The notes under the pieces: generated by a model
Seen by the model: only the letters and a program-made list of their open reading frames with translations
The model's database searches: none
What the model was told of the DNA's origin: nothing
Shown here: in pieces, positions 1 through 6,957 of the stretch
Position numbering within the stretch: the stretch's first letter is position 1
How the letters are laid out: every line of letters starts with the position of its first letter
Source of the DNA: Pedobacter sp. UBA1654
Lineage (GTDB): Bacteria; Bacteroidota; Bacteroidia; Sphingobacteriales; Sphingobacteriaceae
Direction: 5' to 3'
Length of the DNA: 8,462 bases
Assembly (NCBI GenBank): GCA_002320935.1
Contig: DCLG01000044.1
Coordinates: 20,572-29,033, forward strand
Position numbers and translations under genes: made by a program

Positions 1-1197
1 TGGTACGAACTGATCCCATCCTTTTTGATACATGTGTTTAAACAAGGCCACTTTCGCCAGCTTATATCCAGTTACAATCAGTACTGCTGCAAGACATGCA
101 AGCGGAATAAGATTGATTACGAAAGGAATAAGCACCAGGGATAATAGTAACCAGACACCATGGAAGATTGCAGACATTTTAGTTCGTCCACCCGCACCTA
201 CGTTTGCTGAACTTCGTACAATTACCGAGGTCATTGGCATACCACCAACCAAACCACTTACCATATTACCCACACCCTGCGCTACTAACTCACGATTGGT
301 AGGCGATACTCGTTTTACCGGGTCAATTTTATCAATTGCTTCGATACTTAACAGGGTTTCCAAACTTGCTACGATAGCAATGGTACCTGCCACAATCCAT
401 ACGTCTTTGTTGGTAATCTGACTGAAGTCTGGCGCGGTGAACAGGCCAGTAAATTCATTCCAGCCATTTACGATCGGAATGGCAACCATTTGGTCAGGTC
501 TTAAAGCAAGGCCTGTATTACTAAATACCAAGGTTAGTGCAATACCGATGAAAACTACGATCAGTGGTGCCGGAACAATGGCTAATTTCTTAAATTTTGG
601 CCATAAGATCAGTACTGCAATAGACAGCGCGCTGATTACAATCGCCGCCACGCTAAACTGACCCAATGCATTTTGCAGAGCAGAAAAGGTATTCTGCTGA
701 TCATTCTGAACGAATGCCTCATCACCAGCAAAATCGGAGTCTACACCTAAAGCATGCGGAAGTTGCTTTAAGATTAGTATAATACCGATTGCTGCAAGCA
801 TACCCGTAATTACACTGGAAGGGAAATAGTTACCTATGGTTCCTGCTTTTGCAAGTCCAAGGATGATTTGCATAATACCAGCAAGCATAACTGCCAGCAG
901 GAATGTCTGGTAGTTACCCAGGGTGGCAATTGCACTAAGTACAATAACCGTCAATCCAGCCGCTGGTCCACTTACACTTAGCTGTGAACCGCTAAATGAA
1001 CTTACAACGATACCACCGATAATACCAGTGATTAATCCGGCGAAAAGTGGCGCACCTGACGCCATAGCAATACCCAAACATAATGGCAGGGCTACCAAGA
1101 AAACTACGATACTCGCCGGCAAATCGTGTTTCAAATTCTTTTTAAGAAAGTATTTCTTAATATCTAACCCAGAAAGGGCTGATTTTTCATTTTTCAT
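1..1197 (-). CDS. SulP-family inorganic anion transporter (C-terminal part outside window)
   Basis: Integral membrane permease of the SulP (SLC26-like) family, which moves sulfate, bicarbonate or similar anions across the inner membrane. The reverse strand is open from the ATG at 1197-1195 to the window edge, giving 399 residues. Family marks are SGSQLSVSGPAAGL (residues 69-82), SLETLLSIEAIDKIDP (278-293) and the block VGGMPMTSVIVRSS (317-330) followed by GAGGRTKMSA (334-343). About ten hydrophobic segments lie between residues 28 and 380. The SLET...NREL...VIVRSS version is the one I know from Bacteroidota and proteobacterial SulP proteins, often encoded beside or fused to a carbonic anhydrase, so bicarbonate is a reasonable substrate guess. 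The end of the membrane domain and any STAS domain lie beyond position 1. A second ATG at 1190 is out of frame, so 1197 is the start. There is no clear Shine-Dalgarno, and no terminator separates it from the small gene upstream. Family assignment is firm, substrate is not. Confidence 0.93.
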   Translation of the reverse strand, partial: MKNEKSALSGLDIKKYFLKKNLKHDLPASIVVFLVALPLCLGIAMASGAPLFAGLITGIIGGIVVSSFSGSQLSVSGPAAGLTVIVLSAIATLGNYQTFLLAVMLAGIMQIILGLAKAGTIGNYFPSSVITGMLAAIGIILILKQLPHALGVDSDFAGDEAFVQNDQQNTFSALQNALGQFSVAAIVISALSIAVLILWPKFKKLAIVPAPLIVVFIGIALTLVFSNTGLALRPDQMVAIPIVNGWNEFTGLFTAPDFSQITNKDVWIVAGTIAIVASLETLLSIEAIDKIDPVKRVSPTNRELVAQGVGNMVSGLVGGMPMTSVIVRSSANVGAGGRTKMSAIFHGVWLLLSLVLIPFVINLIPLACLAAVLIVTGYKLAKVALFKHMYQKGWDQFVP

Positions 1198-1311
1198 AAA
1201 CAATATTATTTAAAGAATTAGATGGGGCCTGATGACCAGGAATACCAAAATCTTTAATGAGATTAAAATTCAATATTCACACTGTTGTTGTACACAGCGG
1301 ACAATGTATTG

Positions 1312-1647
1312 TTATGAAAAGTTGGGTGGCGGTGTAGGTACCGAAGGGTGATATGGATTTACATATCGCTTGAAATGCTTTTGAAAGGTGTTGGTTAGCC
1401 TGAAGTCGTAAACTACCGGAGTATAGGTGCTATAAGTATGGCTGATGATTTTGAAGTCGACATACTTTGCAGTTTTTCCATTCTCAGTGTCTACGCCATG
1501 CTCCAACTCTACCTGCATGATCACGGAGTTAACAAGTTCTTTGTCTACTTTCTGAAGAAATACAGGCGCAACAGAGATCATCATCTTGGCGCAGAACACG
1601 CTAAGAAAAATGATTGCTACAAAAAACTGATATTTCCTTTTAGACAT
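1312..1647 (-). CDS. Small membrane-anchored protein of unknown function
   Basis: I do not recognise this 111-residue protein. It has a basic N-terminus (MSKRK), one strong hydrophobic segment at about residues 8-31 that would act as an uncleaved signal anchor, a polar domain of about 65 residues, and a proline-rich tail ending VPTPPPNFS. The topology suggests a single-pass inner-membrane protein with a periplasmic domain. The reading frame also allows a start at 1716 (134 residues). I prefer 1647 because an AAGG ribosome-binding match sits 5 bases before it and a TAnnTTTG promoter-like element lies inside the would-be extension, while the 1716 ATG has no ribosome-binding match. The gene ends 114 bases before the SulP transporter in the same direction, so the two may share a transcript. 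A 76-codon ORF on the opposite strand (1438-1668) is treated as a shadow. The hydrophobic anchor and sensible composition make this a real gene, but its role is unknown. Confidence 0.7.
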   Translation of the reverse strand: MSKRKYQFFVAIIFLSVFCAKMMISVAPVFLQKVDKELVNSVIMQVELEHGVDTENGKTAKYVDFKIISHTYSTYTPVVYDFRLTNTFQKHFKRYVNPYHPSVPTPPPNFS

Positions 1648-1652
1648 TTTTA

Positions 1653-1656
1653 CCTT
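1653..1656 (-). promoter_or_regulatory. Shine-Dalgarno match that decides the start at 1647
   Basis: On the minus strand AAGG is followed by five bases and then the ATG at 1647. Most genes in this window lack any such match, so its presence here argues for the 111-residue form of the small membrane protein over the 134-residue form starting at 1716. Confidence 0.35.
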
Positions 1657-1676
1657 GATTTTTTCTAAATCTGTTT

Positions 1677-1684
1677 CAAAAATA
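1677..1684 (-). promoter_or_regulatory. Possible Bacteroidota -7 promoter element
   Basis: The minus strand reads TATTTTTG, an exact match to the Bacteroidota -7 consensus TAnnTTTG, 29 bases before the ATG at 1647. This would give a short leader for the small membrane protein and possibly the SulP gene. No good TTG -33 element lies at the usual 19-21 base spacing, and the area is AT-rich, so a chance match is quite possible. Confidence 0.25.
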
Positions 1685-1840
1685 ATACCCCAATAATAAT
1701 TTACATCATCTGCCATGTAAAATATTTGTAATTAACGAAAAGGAAGAATGGGAAACTTCACAAAATCATTATCAAAAACATTCGGAGATACCTTTAAATT
1801 AAGGTTAAAATGTAATTTAGCCTGAATAGTATATTTCGGA

Positions 1841-3382
1841 ATGGAAAACAAGCTACAGGTTTTAAACGACAAAGTACAACAGGCAATGGCCGCTGGTGGT
1901 GAAGCCAGGGTTGCCAGTCAGCATAAAAAAGGGAAACTTACTGCAAGGGAACGCCTGCACTTCTTACTGGATGAAAATTCTTTTGAAGAGATCGGCATGT
2001 TGGTTACGCACCGGAGCACAGACTTCGGTATGGAAAAAGAAAAGTACTATGGTGATGGTGTAGTGACCGGTTATGGTACGATTAGCGGCAGGTTAGTCTA
2101 TGTGTTCTCTCAGGATTTCACCGTTTTTGGGGGCTCTTTGTCGGAAACGCATGCGGAGAAGATCTGCAAGATCATGGATATGGCGATGAAAAATGGTGCA
2201 CCACTGATTGGATTAAATGACAGTGGCGGTGCCAGAATTCAGGAGGGTGTTGTTTCTCTTGGCGGTTACGCAGATATATTCTACAAAAATGTACAGGCAT
2301 CGGGCGTTGTGCCCCAACTTTCGGCCATTATGGGTCCTTGTGCTGGTGGCGCAGTGTATTCACCTGCTATTACAGACTTTGTGCTAATGGTAGAAAACAC
2401 CTCCTACATGTTCGTTACCGGCCCGAATGTGGTTAAACCAGTAACGCATGAGCAGGTTACTTCTGAAGAACTTGGTGGCGCCTCTACCCACGCAACTAAA
2501 TCCGGGGTAACGCATTTTTCGTGTGTGAATGAACTTGATGCGATTACACATGTTAAAAAGCTGTTGAGTTATATGCCCCAGAACTGTGAAGAAATTCCTT
2601 CGGCGCTTCCATATACAACAGAAAACGAATATCGCCCGGCTTTGAATAGCCTGCTGCCAGAAAGCTCCAATCAGCCGTATGACATGCGGGAAGTAATTGC
2701 CTCTCTTGCAGATGCAGACAGCTTCCTTGAAGTGCATAAAGATTTTGCAGAGAATATTGTGGTGGGCTTTGCCCGGCTTGCGGGAAGAAGCATTGGCATT
2801 GTAGGTAACCAGCCCGCATATCTGGCCGGTGTACTTGATAACCACGCTTCTGTTAAGGCAGCACGGTTTGTAAGGTTTTGTGATTGTTTTAATATTCCTT
2901 TATTGGTATTGGAAGATGTTCCTGGATTCTTACCTGGTACAGATCAGGAATGGAATGGCATCATCAGCAATGGTGCGAAATTGCTGTATGCTTTCAGTGA
3001 AGCGACCGTGCCGCGAATTACGGTTATTACCAGAAAAGCATATGGTGGTGCTTATGATGTAATGAACTCTAAACATATTGGAGCGGATATGAATTACGCC
3101 TGGCCGAGCGCAGAAATTGCAGTGATGGGCGCTAAAGGTGCGGCCGAGATCATATTTAAAAAAGAAATCAGCGCTGCTGAAAACCCGGAACAGAAATTGC
3201 AGGAAAAGGAACAGCTTTACGCTGAGATCTTTGCAAATCCATACCGCGCAGCAGAACGTGGCTTTGTTGATGAAGTCATAGAGCCTGCACAGACAAGAAG
3301 CAAGTTGATTAAAGCTTTTAAAATGCTGGAGAACAAAGTTGTAAACAACCCAAGAAAAAAACACGGAAACATACCCCTATAG
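1841..3382 (+). CDS. pccB: Acyl-CoA carboxylase beta (carboxyltransferase) subunit, probably propionyl-CoA carboxylase
   Basis: Cytoplasmic biotin-dependent carboxyltransferase subunit. It moves CO2 from carboxybiotin to an acyl-CoA, most likely propionyl-CoA, giving methylmalonyl-CoA. At 513 residues it is full length for the PccB/MmdA family. An N-terminal [10 protein letters not shown] segment (residues 31-39) leads into two crotonase-like halves. The first carries [12 protein letters not shown] (126-137) and the oxyanion-hole block [12 protein letters not shown] (165-176). The second carries [16 protein letters not shown] (358-373) and [11 protein letters not shown] (398-408), then [14 protein letters not shown] (421-434). 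Asp406 in GGAYD is the residue associated with propionyl rather than longer acyl-CoA preference in characterised actinobacterial homologues. A methylmalonyl-CoA decarboxylase alpha subunit (MmdA) is the main alternative, as the sequences are hard to tell apart. No biotin carboxylase or biotin carrier gene is in the window. The ATG at 1841 has no clear Shine-Dalgarno. The MFS gene follows with no gap. Confidence 0.93.
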   Translation: MENKLQVLNDKVQQAMAAGGEARVASQHKKGKLTARERLHFLLDENSFEEIGMLVTHRSTDFGMEKEKYYGDGVVTGYGTISGRLVYVFSQDFTVFGGSLSETHAEKICKIMDMAMKNGAPLIGLNDSGGARIQEGVVSLGGYADIFYKNVQASGVVPQLSAIMGPCAGGAVYSPAITDFVLMVENTSYMFVTGPNVVKPVTHEQVTSEELGGASTHATKSGVTHFSCVNELDAITHVKKLLSYMPQNCEEIPSALPYTTENEYRPALNSLLPESSNQPYDMREVIASLADADSFLEVHKDFAENIVVGFARLAGRSIGIVGNQPAYLAGVLDNHASVKAARFVRFCDCFNIPLLVLEDVPGFLPGTDQEWNGIISNGAKLLYAFSEATVPRITVITRKAYGGAYDVMNSKHIGADMNYAWPSAEIAVMGAKGAAEIIFKKEISAAENPEQKLQEKEQLYAEIFANPYRAAERGFVDEVIEPAQTRSKLIKAFKMLENKVVNNPRKKHGNIPL

Positions 3383-4555
3383 ATGAAGTTAAGTCGTGCA
3401 GACGTACTGCTTATGGCCTTTTGTACCGGCCTTATTGTTGCAAACATTTACTATTGCCAGCCGCTGATCATCCTGATTGCAAAAGAGTTTAACATCTCTG
3501 AAAGTATTGCAGGAAGAGCGACCTATCTCACGCAGGCTGGCTATGCGCTTGGCTTATTGCTGCTGGTACCCCTTGGAGATATGTTTGAACGTAAAAAGCA
3601 GATTCTGGTGATTACCGGACTGGCGATTTTGTCACTACTGGTAGCAGGTTTTTCACAATCGTTCATTGTACTGCAGGTTGCATGTGTGCTCATTGGAGCA
3701 AGTTCTATTGTACCACAGCTGATTCTTCCAATGGCAGCGAACTTGTCCTCTGATGAAAACCGTGGACAAACCATCGGGATCATTATGAGCGGCTTATTGA
3801 TCGGAATTCTCGGTTCCCGGTCGCTAAGCGGGACCGTCGGTTATCTTTGGGGCTGGCGTTCCATGTTTTTGATCGCTGCTGGTATTTGTCTGCTGCTGGT
3901 TTTCCTGATGGCCAAACGTTTTCCGGCGAGCTTGCCAAGCTTTAAGGGCAACTACGGCCAGCTAATGGGTTCTATGTTTAGTTACATCAAAACGCAGCCG
4001 GTTCTGCGGGAAACTTCACTGATCAACTTCCTTGCTTTTACTACATTGAGTGCTTTCTGGACAACGATGGTATTATACCTCGCCAGCCCGCCATTTAATT
4101 TTCAGTCATTACAGATAGGCCTGTTCGGTATTGCCGGTGCCGCTGGTGCACTTGCTGCGCCCCTTGTAGGAAAACTAAGTGATGGCCTGGATCCCAGAAG
4201 AAACCTTTTAATGGGATTACTGCTGCAGTTGATCAGTATCATAGCGTTTTACTTTACGCAAAGTCATTTGTTCCTGTTTGTTGCGGGTATCATTTTACTT
4301 GATATCGGACAACAGGCCATCCATGTGACGAATCAGACCAGGATTTACGCTTTGATCCCCGAGGCACGAAACCGGCTGAATACCGTATTTATGTCTGTGA
4401 GTTTCGTAGGCGCCTCGGTAGGATCGGCTGCTGGCCTTTGGCTTTGGGATAAAGGACGCTGGCCGTTGTTCTGCCTTGGCTCGGGGTTGGTGATCAGCAT
4501 GAATATTCTGATATACTATTTTTATAAAAAGCGTAAACAGCCGCATTTAGCATAG
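3383..4555 (+). CDS. MFS transporter, drug/sugar efflux (AraJ/NepI-like) type
   Basis: Twelve-helix major facilitator superfamily transporter of 390 residues in the inner membrane, probably a proton-driven exporter. Hydrophobic segments fall at roughly residues 8-30, 44-63, 73-92, 94-117, 130-150, 158-176, 214-234, 243-263, 274-292, 296-312, 332-352 and 360-380. The loop between helices 2 and 3 has the MFS motif A form GDMFERKK (65-72), and its weaker counterpart GKLSDGLDPRR (263-273) follows helix 8. Helix 1 contains NIYYCQPL (21-28), which I associate with the AraJ/YnfM/NepI-like branch. A basic tail (KKRK) ends the protein. The ATG directly abuts the TAG stop of the carboxylase gene (TAGATG), so the two are almost certainly one transcript with coupled translation. 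The substrate cannot be read from the sequence. The pairing hints at an organic acid or acyl-derived compound, but such transporters often sit beside unrelated genes. Confidence 0.92.
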   Translation: MKLSRADVLLMAFCTGLIVANIYYCQPLIILIAKEFNISESIAGRATYLTQAGYALGLLLLVPLGDMFERKKQILVITGLAILSLLVAGFSQSFIVLQVACVLIGASSIVPQLILPMAANLSSDENRGQTIGIIMSGLLIGILGSRSLSGTVGYLWGWRSMFLIAAGICLLLVFLMAKRFPASLPSFKGNYGQLMGSMFSYIKTQPVLRETSLINFLAFTTLSAFWTTMVLYLASPPFNFQSLQIGLFGIAGAAGALAAPLVGKLSDGLDPRRNLLMGLLLQLISIIAFYFTQSHLFLFVAGIILLDIGQQAIHVTNQTRIYALIPEARNRLNTVFMSVSFVGASVGSAAGLWLWDKGRWPLFCLGSGLVISMNILIYYFYKKRKQPHLA

Positions 4556-4638
4556 CATTCAGGCAAGGCTGCCGGGGGTGGAAATAAAGATAAGTCTTGC
4601 AAATTAGCGCAAGTGCCTGATGAATGCAGAACCGGCAG
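4555..4638 (+). other. Candidate structured RNA element with crossing inverted repeats
   Basis: Three complementary pairs are visible. P1 pairs GCATTCAGGCA (4555-4565) with TGCCTGATGAATGC (4614-4627), giving 11 base pairs with one 3-base bulge (TGA, 4621-4623). P2 pairs CTGCCGG (4569-4575) with CCGGCAG (4632-4638), 7 perfect pairs. P3 pairs CTTGC (4596-4600) with GCAAG (4609-4613) and would stack directly on P1. P1 and P2 cross, which is pseudoknot topology. CTTGC could instead pair with GCAAG at 4563-4567, competing with both P1 and P3. The element begins at the last base of the MFS stop codon and lies 69 bases before the peptidase gene. It lacks a T tract, so it is not a standard intrinsic terminator. 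It may be a 3'UTR structure, a leader of the peptidase gene, or chance. No known RNA family was recognised. Confidence 0.35.
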
Positions 4639-4660
4639 AATGATAATTAATACATACAGC

Positions 4661-4676
4661 AGCGATGGATTTCGCT
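4661..4676 (+). other. Small hairpin upstream of the M42 peptidase gene
   Basis: AGCGA (4661-4665) and TCGCT (4672-4676) form a 5-base-pair stem with a 6-base loop (TGGATT). It sits between the larger repeat element and the AT-rich stretch that precedes the ATG at 4708. No T tract follows. It may be part of the peptidase leader, but the stem is short enough to be chance. Confidence 0.25.
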
Positions 4677-4707
4677 CAGACTATATAACAATTAATAAAT
4701 TTTAAAC

Positions 4708-5817
4708 ATGTCAGAACAAGAAGAAGAAAAAAAACATGTTCCGGTGGTTACGGAACAATCTGTACGTTTCTTTGAAACATATATCAATAACCCCTCTCCG
4801 ACCGGTTTTGAATACCCTGGTCAGAAATTGTGGCTGGACTATTTAAAGCCATATATCGATGAGAGTTTTATTGACAACTATGGTACTGCAGTTGGAGTGA
4901 TCAATCCTGACGCAGAATTTAAAGTCGTTATTGAGGCACATGCGGATGAGATATCCTGGTTCGTGAATTACATCACCGCTGACGGCCTGATTTACGTCAT
5001 CCGGAACGGTGGTTCAGATCACCAGATTGCGCCTTCTAAACGCGTTAATATTCACACAGACAAAGGTCTGGTGAAAGCAGTATTCGGATGGCCTGCAATA
5101 CACACCCGCAACGGTGAGAAAGAAGAAGCGCCTGCTTTAAAAAACATTTTTCTGGATTGTGGTTGTACCACCAAAGAAGAGGTAGAAGCTTTAGGTATTC
5201 ACGTGGGTTGCGTTATAACTTACGAGGATGAGTTTATGGTGCTGAATGATCGCTATTATGTTGGTCGGGCATTGGACAACCGCGCTGGTGGTTTCATGAT
5301 CGCTGAGGTAGCACGTTTACTGCATGAGAATAAAAAGGAACTTCCTTTCGGACTTTACATCGTGAACTCGGTACAGGAAGAGATTGGCTTACGCGGTGCT
5401 GAAATGATCGCCCACAGGATTAAACCTAACGTGGCCATCATTACGGATGTTACCCATGATACATCAACCCCGATGATCAACAAGATTACACAAGGTGATC
5501 TTGCCTGCGGAAAGGGCCCTGTTGTCTCCTATGCGCCTGCAGTACAGACCAACCTGAACAGACTGCTGATTGATACGGCCATGAAGAATAATATTCCTTT
5601 CCAACGCCAGGCGTCATCGCGCTCTACTGGTACGGACACGGATGCTTTTGCATATTCTAATGGTGGTGTGCCTTCAGCACTGATTTCTTTGCCGCTGCGC
5701 TATATGCACACGACTGTAGAGATGATTCACAAGGAAGATGTGGATAACGTGATCAGCCTGATTTATCACTCGTTACTGAGCATTGAAGAAAATCACGACT
5801 TTAAATATTCAAAATAG
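4708..5817 (+). CDS. M42-family metallo-aminopeptidase (glutamyl aminopeptidase/endoglucanase M-like)
   Basis: Cytoplasmic dinuclear-metal aminopeptidase of family M42, whose members usually form tetrahedral dodecamers and trim short peptides. The 369 residues carry the full metal set: His78 with Asp80 in AHADEI, bridging Asp190 in ALDNRAGG, Glu224/Glu225 in VQEEIGLRGAE (Glu224 as general base), Asp247 in ITDVTHD and His334 in RYMHTTVE. NPSPTGFE (28-35) is the usual N-terminal family motif. Length is normal for the family, with an acidic N-terminal lead (SEQEEE). Older annotations call such proteins endoglucanases or cellulases, and the complete peptidase metal site argues against that. There is no signal peptide. 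The ATG is preceded by an AT-rich run without a Shine-Dalgarno, as is common in this phylum. Substrate preference (acidic, neutral or basic N-terminal residues) cannot be told from the sequence. Confidence 0.93.
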   Translation: MSEQEEEKKHVPVVTEQSVRFFETYINNPSPTGFEYPGQKLWLDYLKPYIDESFIDNYGTAVGVINPDAEFKVVIEAHADEISWFVNYITADGLIYVIRNGGSDHQIAPSKRVNIHTDKGLVKAVFGWPAIHTRNGEKEEAPALKNIFLDCGCTTKEEVEALGIHVGCVITYEDEFMVLNDRYYVGRALDNRAGGFMIAEVARLLHENKKELPFGLYIVNSVQEEIGLRGAEMIAHRIKPNVAIITDVTHDTSTPMINKITQGDLACGKGPVVSYAPAVQTNLNRLLIDTAMKNNIPFQRQASSRSTGTDTDAFAYSNGGVPSALISLPLRYMHTTVEMIHKEDVDNVISLIYHSLLSIEENHDFKYSK

Positions 5818-5912
5818 GCAAACAATTTGACCTGTTTTTACATTATGCTGTTACGGTATAATACAATCATAAATCAACAAGAAAATATACCAATTGTTTA
5901 TAAAAATTTAAT
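5818..5912 (+). promoter_or_regulatory. Intergenic region likely holding the nucleotidyltransferase promoter
   Basis: This 95-base AT-rich gap has no terminator-like hairpin after the peptidase stop. TTGACC (5827-5832) and TATAAT (5857-5862) resemble -35/-10 boxes but are 24 bases apart, too far for a normal sigma-70 promoter, and no exact TAnnTTTG match was found. AAACAATT (5820-5827) is repeated in inverted form as AATTGTTT (5892-5899), which may be chance in such AT-rich sequence. Read-through from the peptidase gene is also possible. Confidence 0.25.
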
Positions 5913-6812
5913 ATGAAACCTACTTTATTGATTTTAGCTGCCGGTATGGCGAGCCGCTATGGAAGCATGAAACAAATTGATGGATTTGGCCCGAACGGGG
6001 AAACCATCATTGACTACTCAATTTATGATGCAATTAAAGCCGGATTCGGTAAAGTTGTATTCATTATCAAGGAAGAATTTGTAGATAACTTCAAGTCGAT
6101 CTTTGAACCTAAATTGAACGGGAAAATTGAAACAGACTATGTATTTCAGAACTTCGATATAAAACAATATGGTGTTGATATAGAAATCGAAAGAGCTAAG
6201 CCTTGGGGTACTGCGCACGCTGTTCTTGCTGCAAGAAATGTGGTAAAAGAGCCTTTTGCTGTAATCAATGCGGATGATTTCTATGGTTTGGATGCATTTC
6301 AAAAAATGTACAGTTTCCTGACTACTGAGGCGAATGGCACTACTTTCTCGATGATTGGCTATGAGATCGGTAAGACTTTATCTGAACATGGTTCTGTATC
6401 ACGCGGTGTTTGTAAGGTTGATGCTTCAGGTAATCTTGAAGAGATCGTTGAACGTACCAACGTTTACAAAGAGTTTGACGTAATTGTTTACGAAGAAAAC
6501 GATCATAAACATCCACTGGAATTTGATACCCGCGTATCAATGAACTTCTGGGGCTTTACACCAGACATCTTCAATGTAAGTCAAGACCTGTTTAAAGAAT
6601 TTGCACATGCAAATAAGGATAATCCTAAAGCTGAATTCTTCATTCCTTTAGTTGGCGATCATTTGATCAGAACCAAGAAAGCTGATGTGAAAGTAATTCC
6701 AACCAGCAGCCAGTGGTTTGGTGTGACATACAAGGAAGATAAACCGATTGTACAAGAGAGCATTGATCAGCTGATTAAAGATGGTACATACCCGGACAAT
6801 CTGTGGACCTAA
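5913..6812 (+). CDS. Sugar-1-phosphate nucleotidyltransferase (NTP_transferase family)
   Basis: Cytoplasmic enzyme expected to join a sugar-1-phosphate to a nucleoside triphosphate, giving an NDP-sugar for surface polysaccharide or cell-wall metabolism. The 299-residue protein starts with the nucleotide-binding loop LAAGMASRYGSMKQ (8-21), a variant of the usual LAAGxGxR form in which Ala13 replaces the third glycine; Lys20 is kept. GPNGETIIDYSIYDAIKAGF (26-45), KPWGTAHAVLAA (96-107) and the metal/sugar site NADDFYG (119-125) follow. It is a single GT-A fold domain with no left-handed beta-helix acyltransferase extension. The base and sugar specificity are not readable: thymidylyl-, uridylyl- (including MurU-like muramate) or guanylyltransferase are all possible. 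No kinase or other sugar gene lies beside it in the window. A strong terminator 29 bases past the stop ends the transcript. Confidence 0.88.
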   Translation: MKPTLLILAAGMASRYGSMKQIDGFGPNGETIIDYSIYDAIKAGFGKVVFIIKEEFVDNFKSIFEPKLNGKIETDYVFQNFDIKQYGVDIEIERAKPWGTAHAVLAARNVVKEPFAVINADDFYGLDAFQKMYSFLTTEANGTTFSMIGYEIGKTLSEHGSVSRGVCKVDASGNLEEIVERTNVYKEFDVIVYEENDHKHPLEFDTRVSMNFWGFTPDIFNVSQDLFKEFAHANKDNPKAEFFIPLVGDHLIRTKKADVKVIPTSSQWFGVTYKEDKPIVQESIDQLIKDGTYPDNLWT

Positions 6813-6840
6813 TTGCAACGTAAAATAAATCTGCTATATA

Positions 6841-6872
6841 AAAGCCTTTCAGTTCTCTGAAGGGCTTTTTTT
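6841..6872 (+). terminator. Intrinsic terminator of the nucleotidyltransferase gene
   Basis: AAAGCCTTTCAG (6841-6852), a four-base loop TTCT, and CTGAAGGGCTTT (6857-6868) form a stem with a single G-U wobble. The T run continues to 6872. The hairpin lies 29 bases after the stop at 6812 and is a textbook Rho-independent terminator for plus-strand transcription. Confidence 0.9.
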
Positions 6873-6904
6873 GTGCACAATATATGAGTGCCATTTTTAT
6901 ATAT

Positions 6905-6938
6905 AAAAAAAGAGGGTTGCCTTTTGAGCAACCCTCTT
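6905..6938 (-). terminator. Intrinsic terminator of dnaK
   Basis: On the minus strand an 11-base-pair stem is formed by the complements of 6928-6938 and 6910-6920 (AGAGGGTTGC pairing with GCAACCCTCT, plus one A-T pair), with a seven-base loop. It is followed by a run of seven Ts (complement of 6905-6911). It starts 20 bases past the dnaK stop codon and ends dnaK transcription running leftwards. Confidence 0.9.
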
Positions 6939-6957
6939 CTATTGTATAAGAACAAGA

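Noticed and set aside
32..1213. Three plus-strand ORFs (32-421, 437-661, 923-1213) that could be read as small proteins
   Set aside because: They lie antisense to the SulP gene, whose reading frame shows clear family motifs throughout. Their translations are Thr/Pro/Ile-rich with no recognisable domain.
1301..1312. Inverted repeat ACAATGTATTGT at the end of the small minus-strand gene as a terminator
   Set aside because: The arms are 5 bases with a 2-base gap, too tight to form a hairpin loop, and no T tract follows on the minus strand.
1438..1668. Plus-strand ORF of 76 codons overlapping the small minus-strand gene
   Set aside because: It is antisense to the membrane-anchored protein, which has a sensible anchor and a ribosome-binding match. 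The plus ORF has neither.
1790..1805. Near-palindrome ACCTTTAAATTAAGGT upstream of the carboxylase gene, a possible operator
   Set aside because: The arms are only 5 bases and the sequence is AT-rich. There is no second copy or neighbouring regulator gene to support it.
4640..4705. A 21-codon ORF ending two bases before the peptidase ATG, a possible leader peptide
   Set aside because: It has no clear ribosome-binding site, no codon run typical of an attenuator, and is in a different frame from the peptidase. An ORF this short is expected by chance.
4708..5817. Annotation of the M42 protein as an endoglucanase or cellulase
   Set aside because: The protein has a complete peptidase metal site and no glycoside hydrolase signature. 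The cellulase label is an old annotation carried over in this family.
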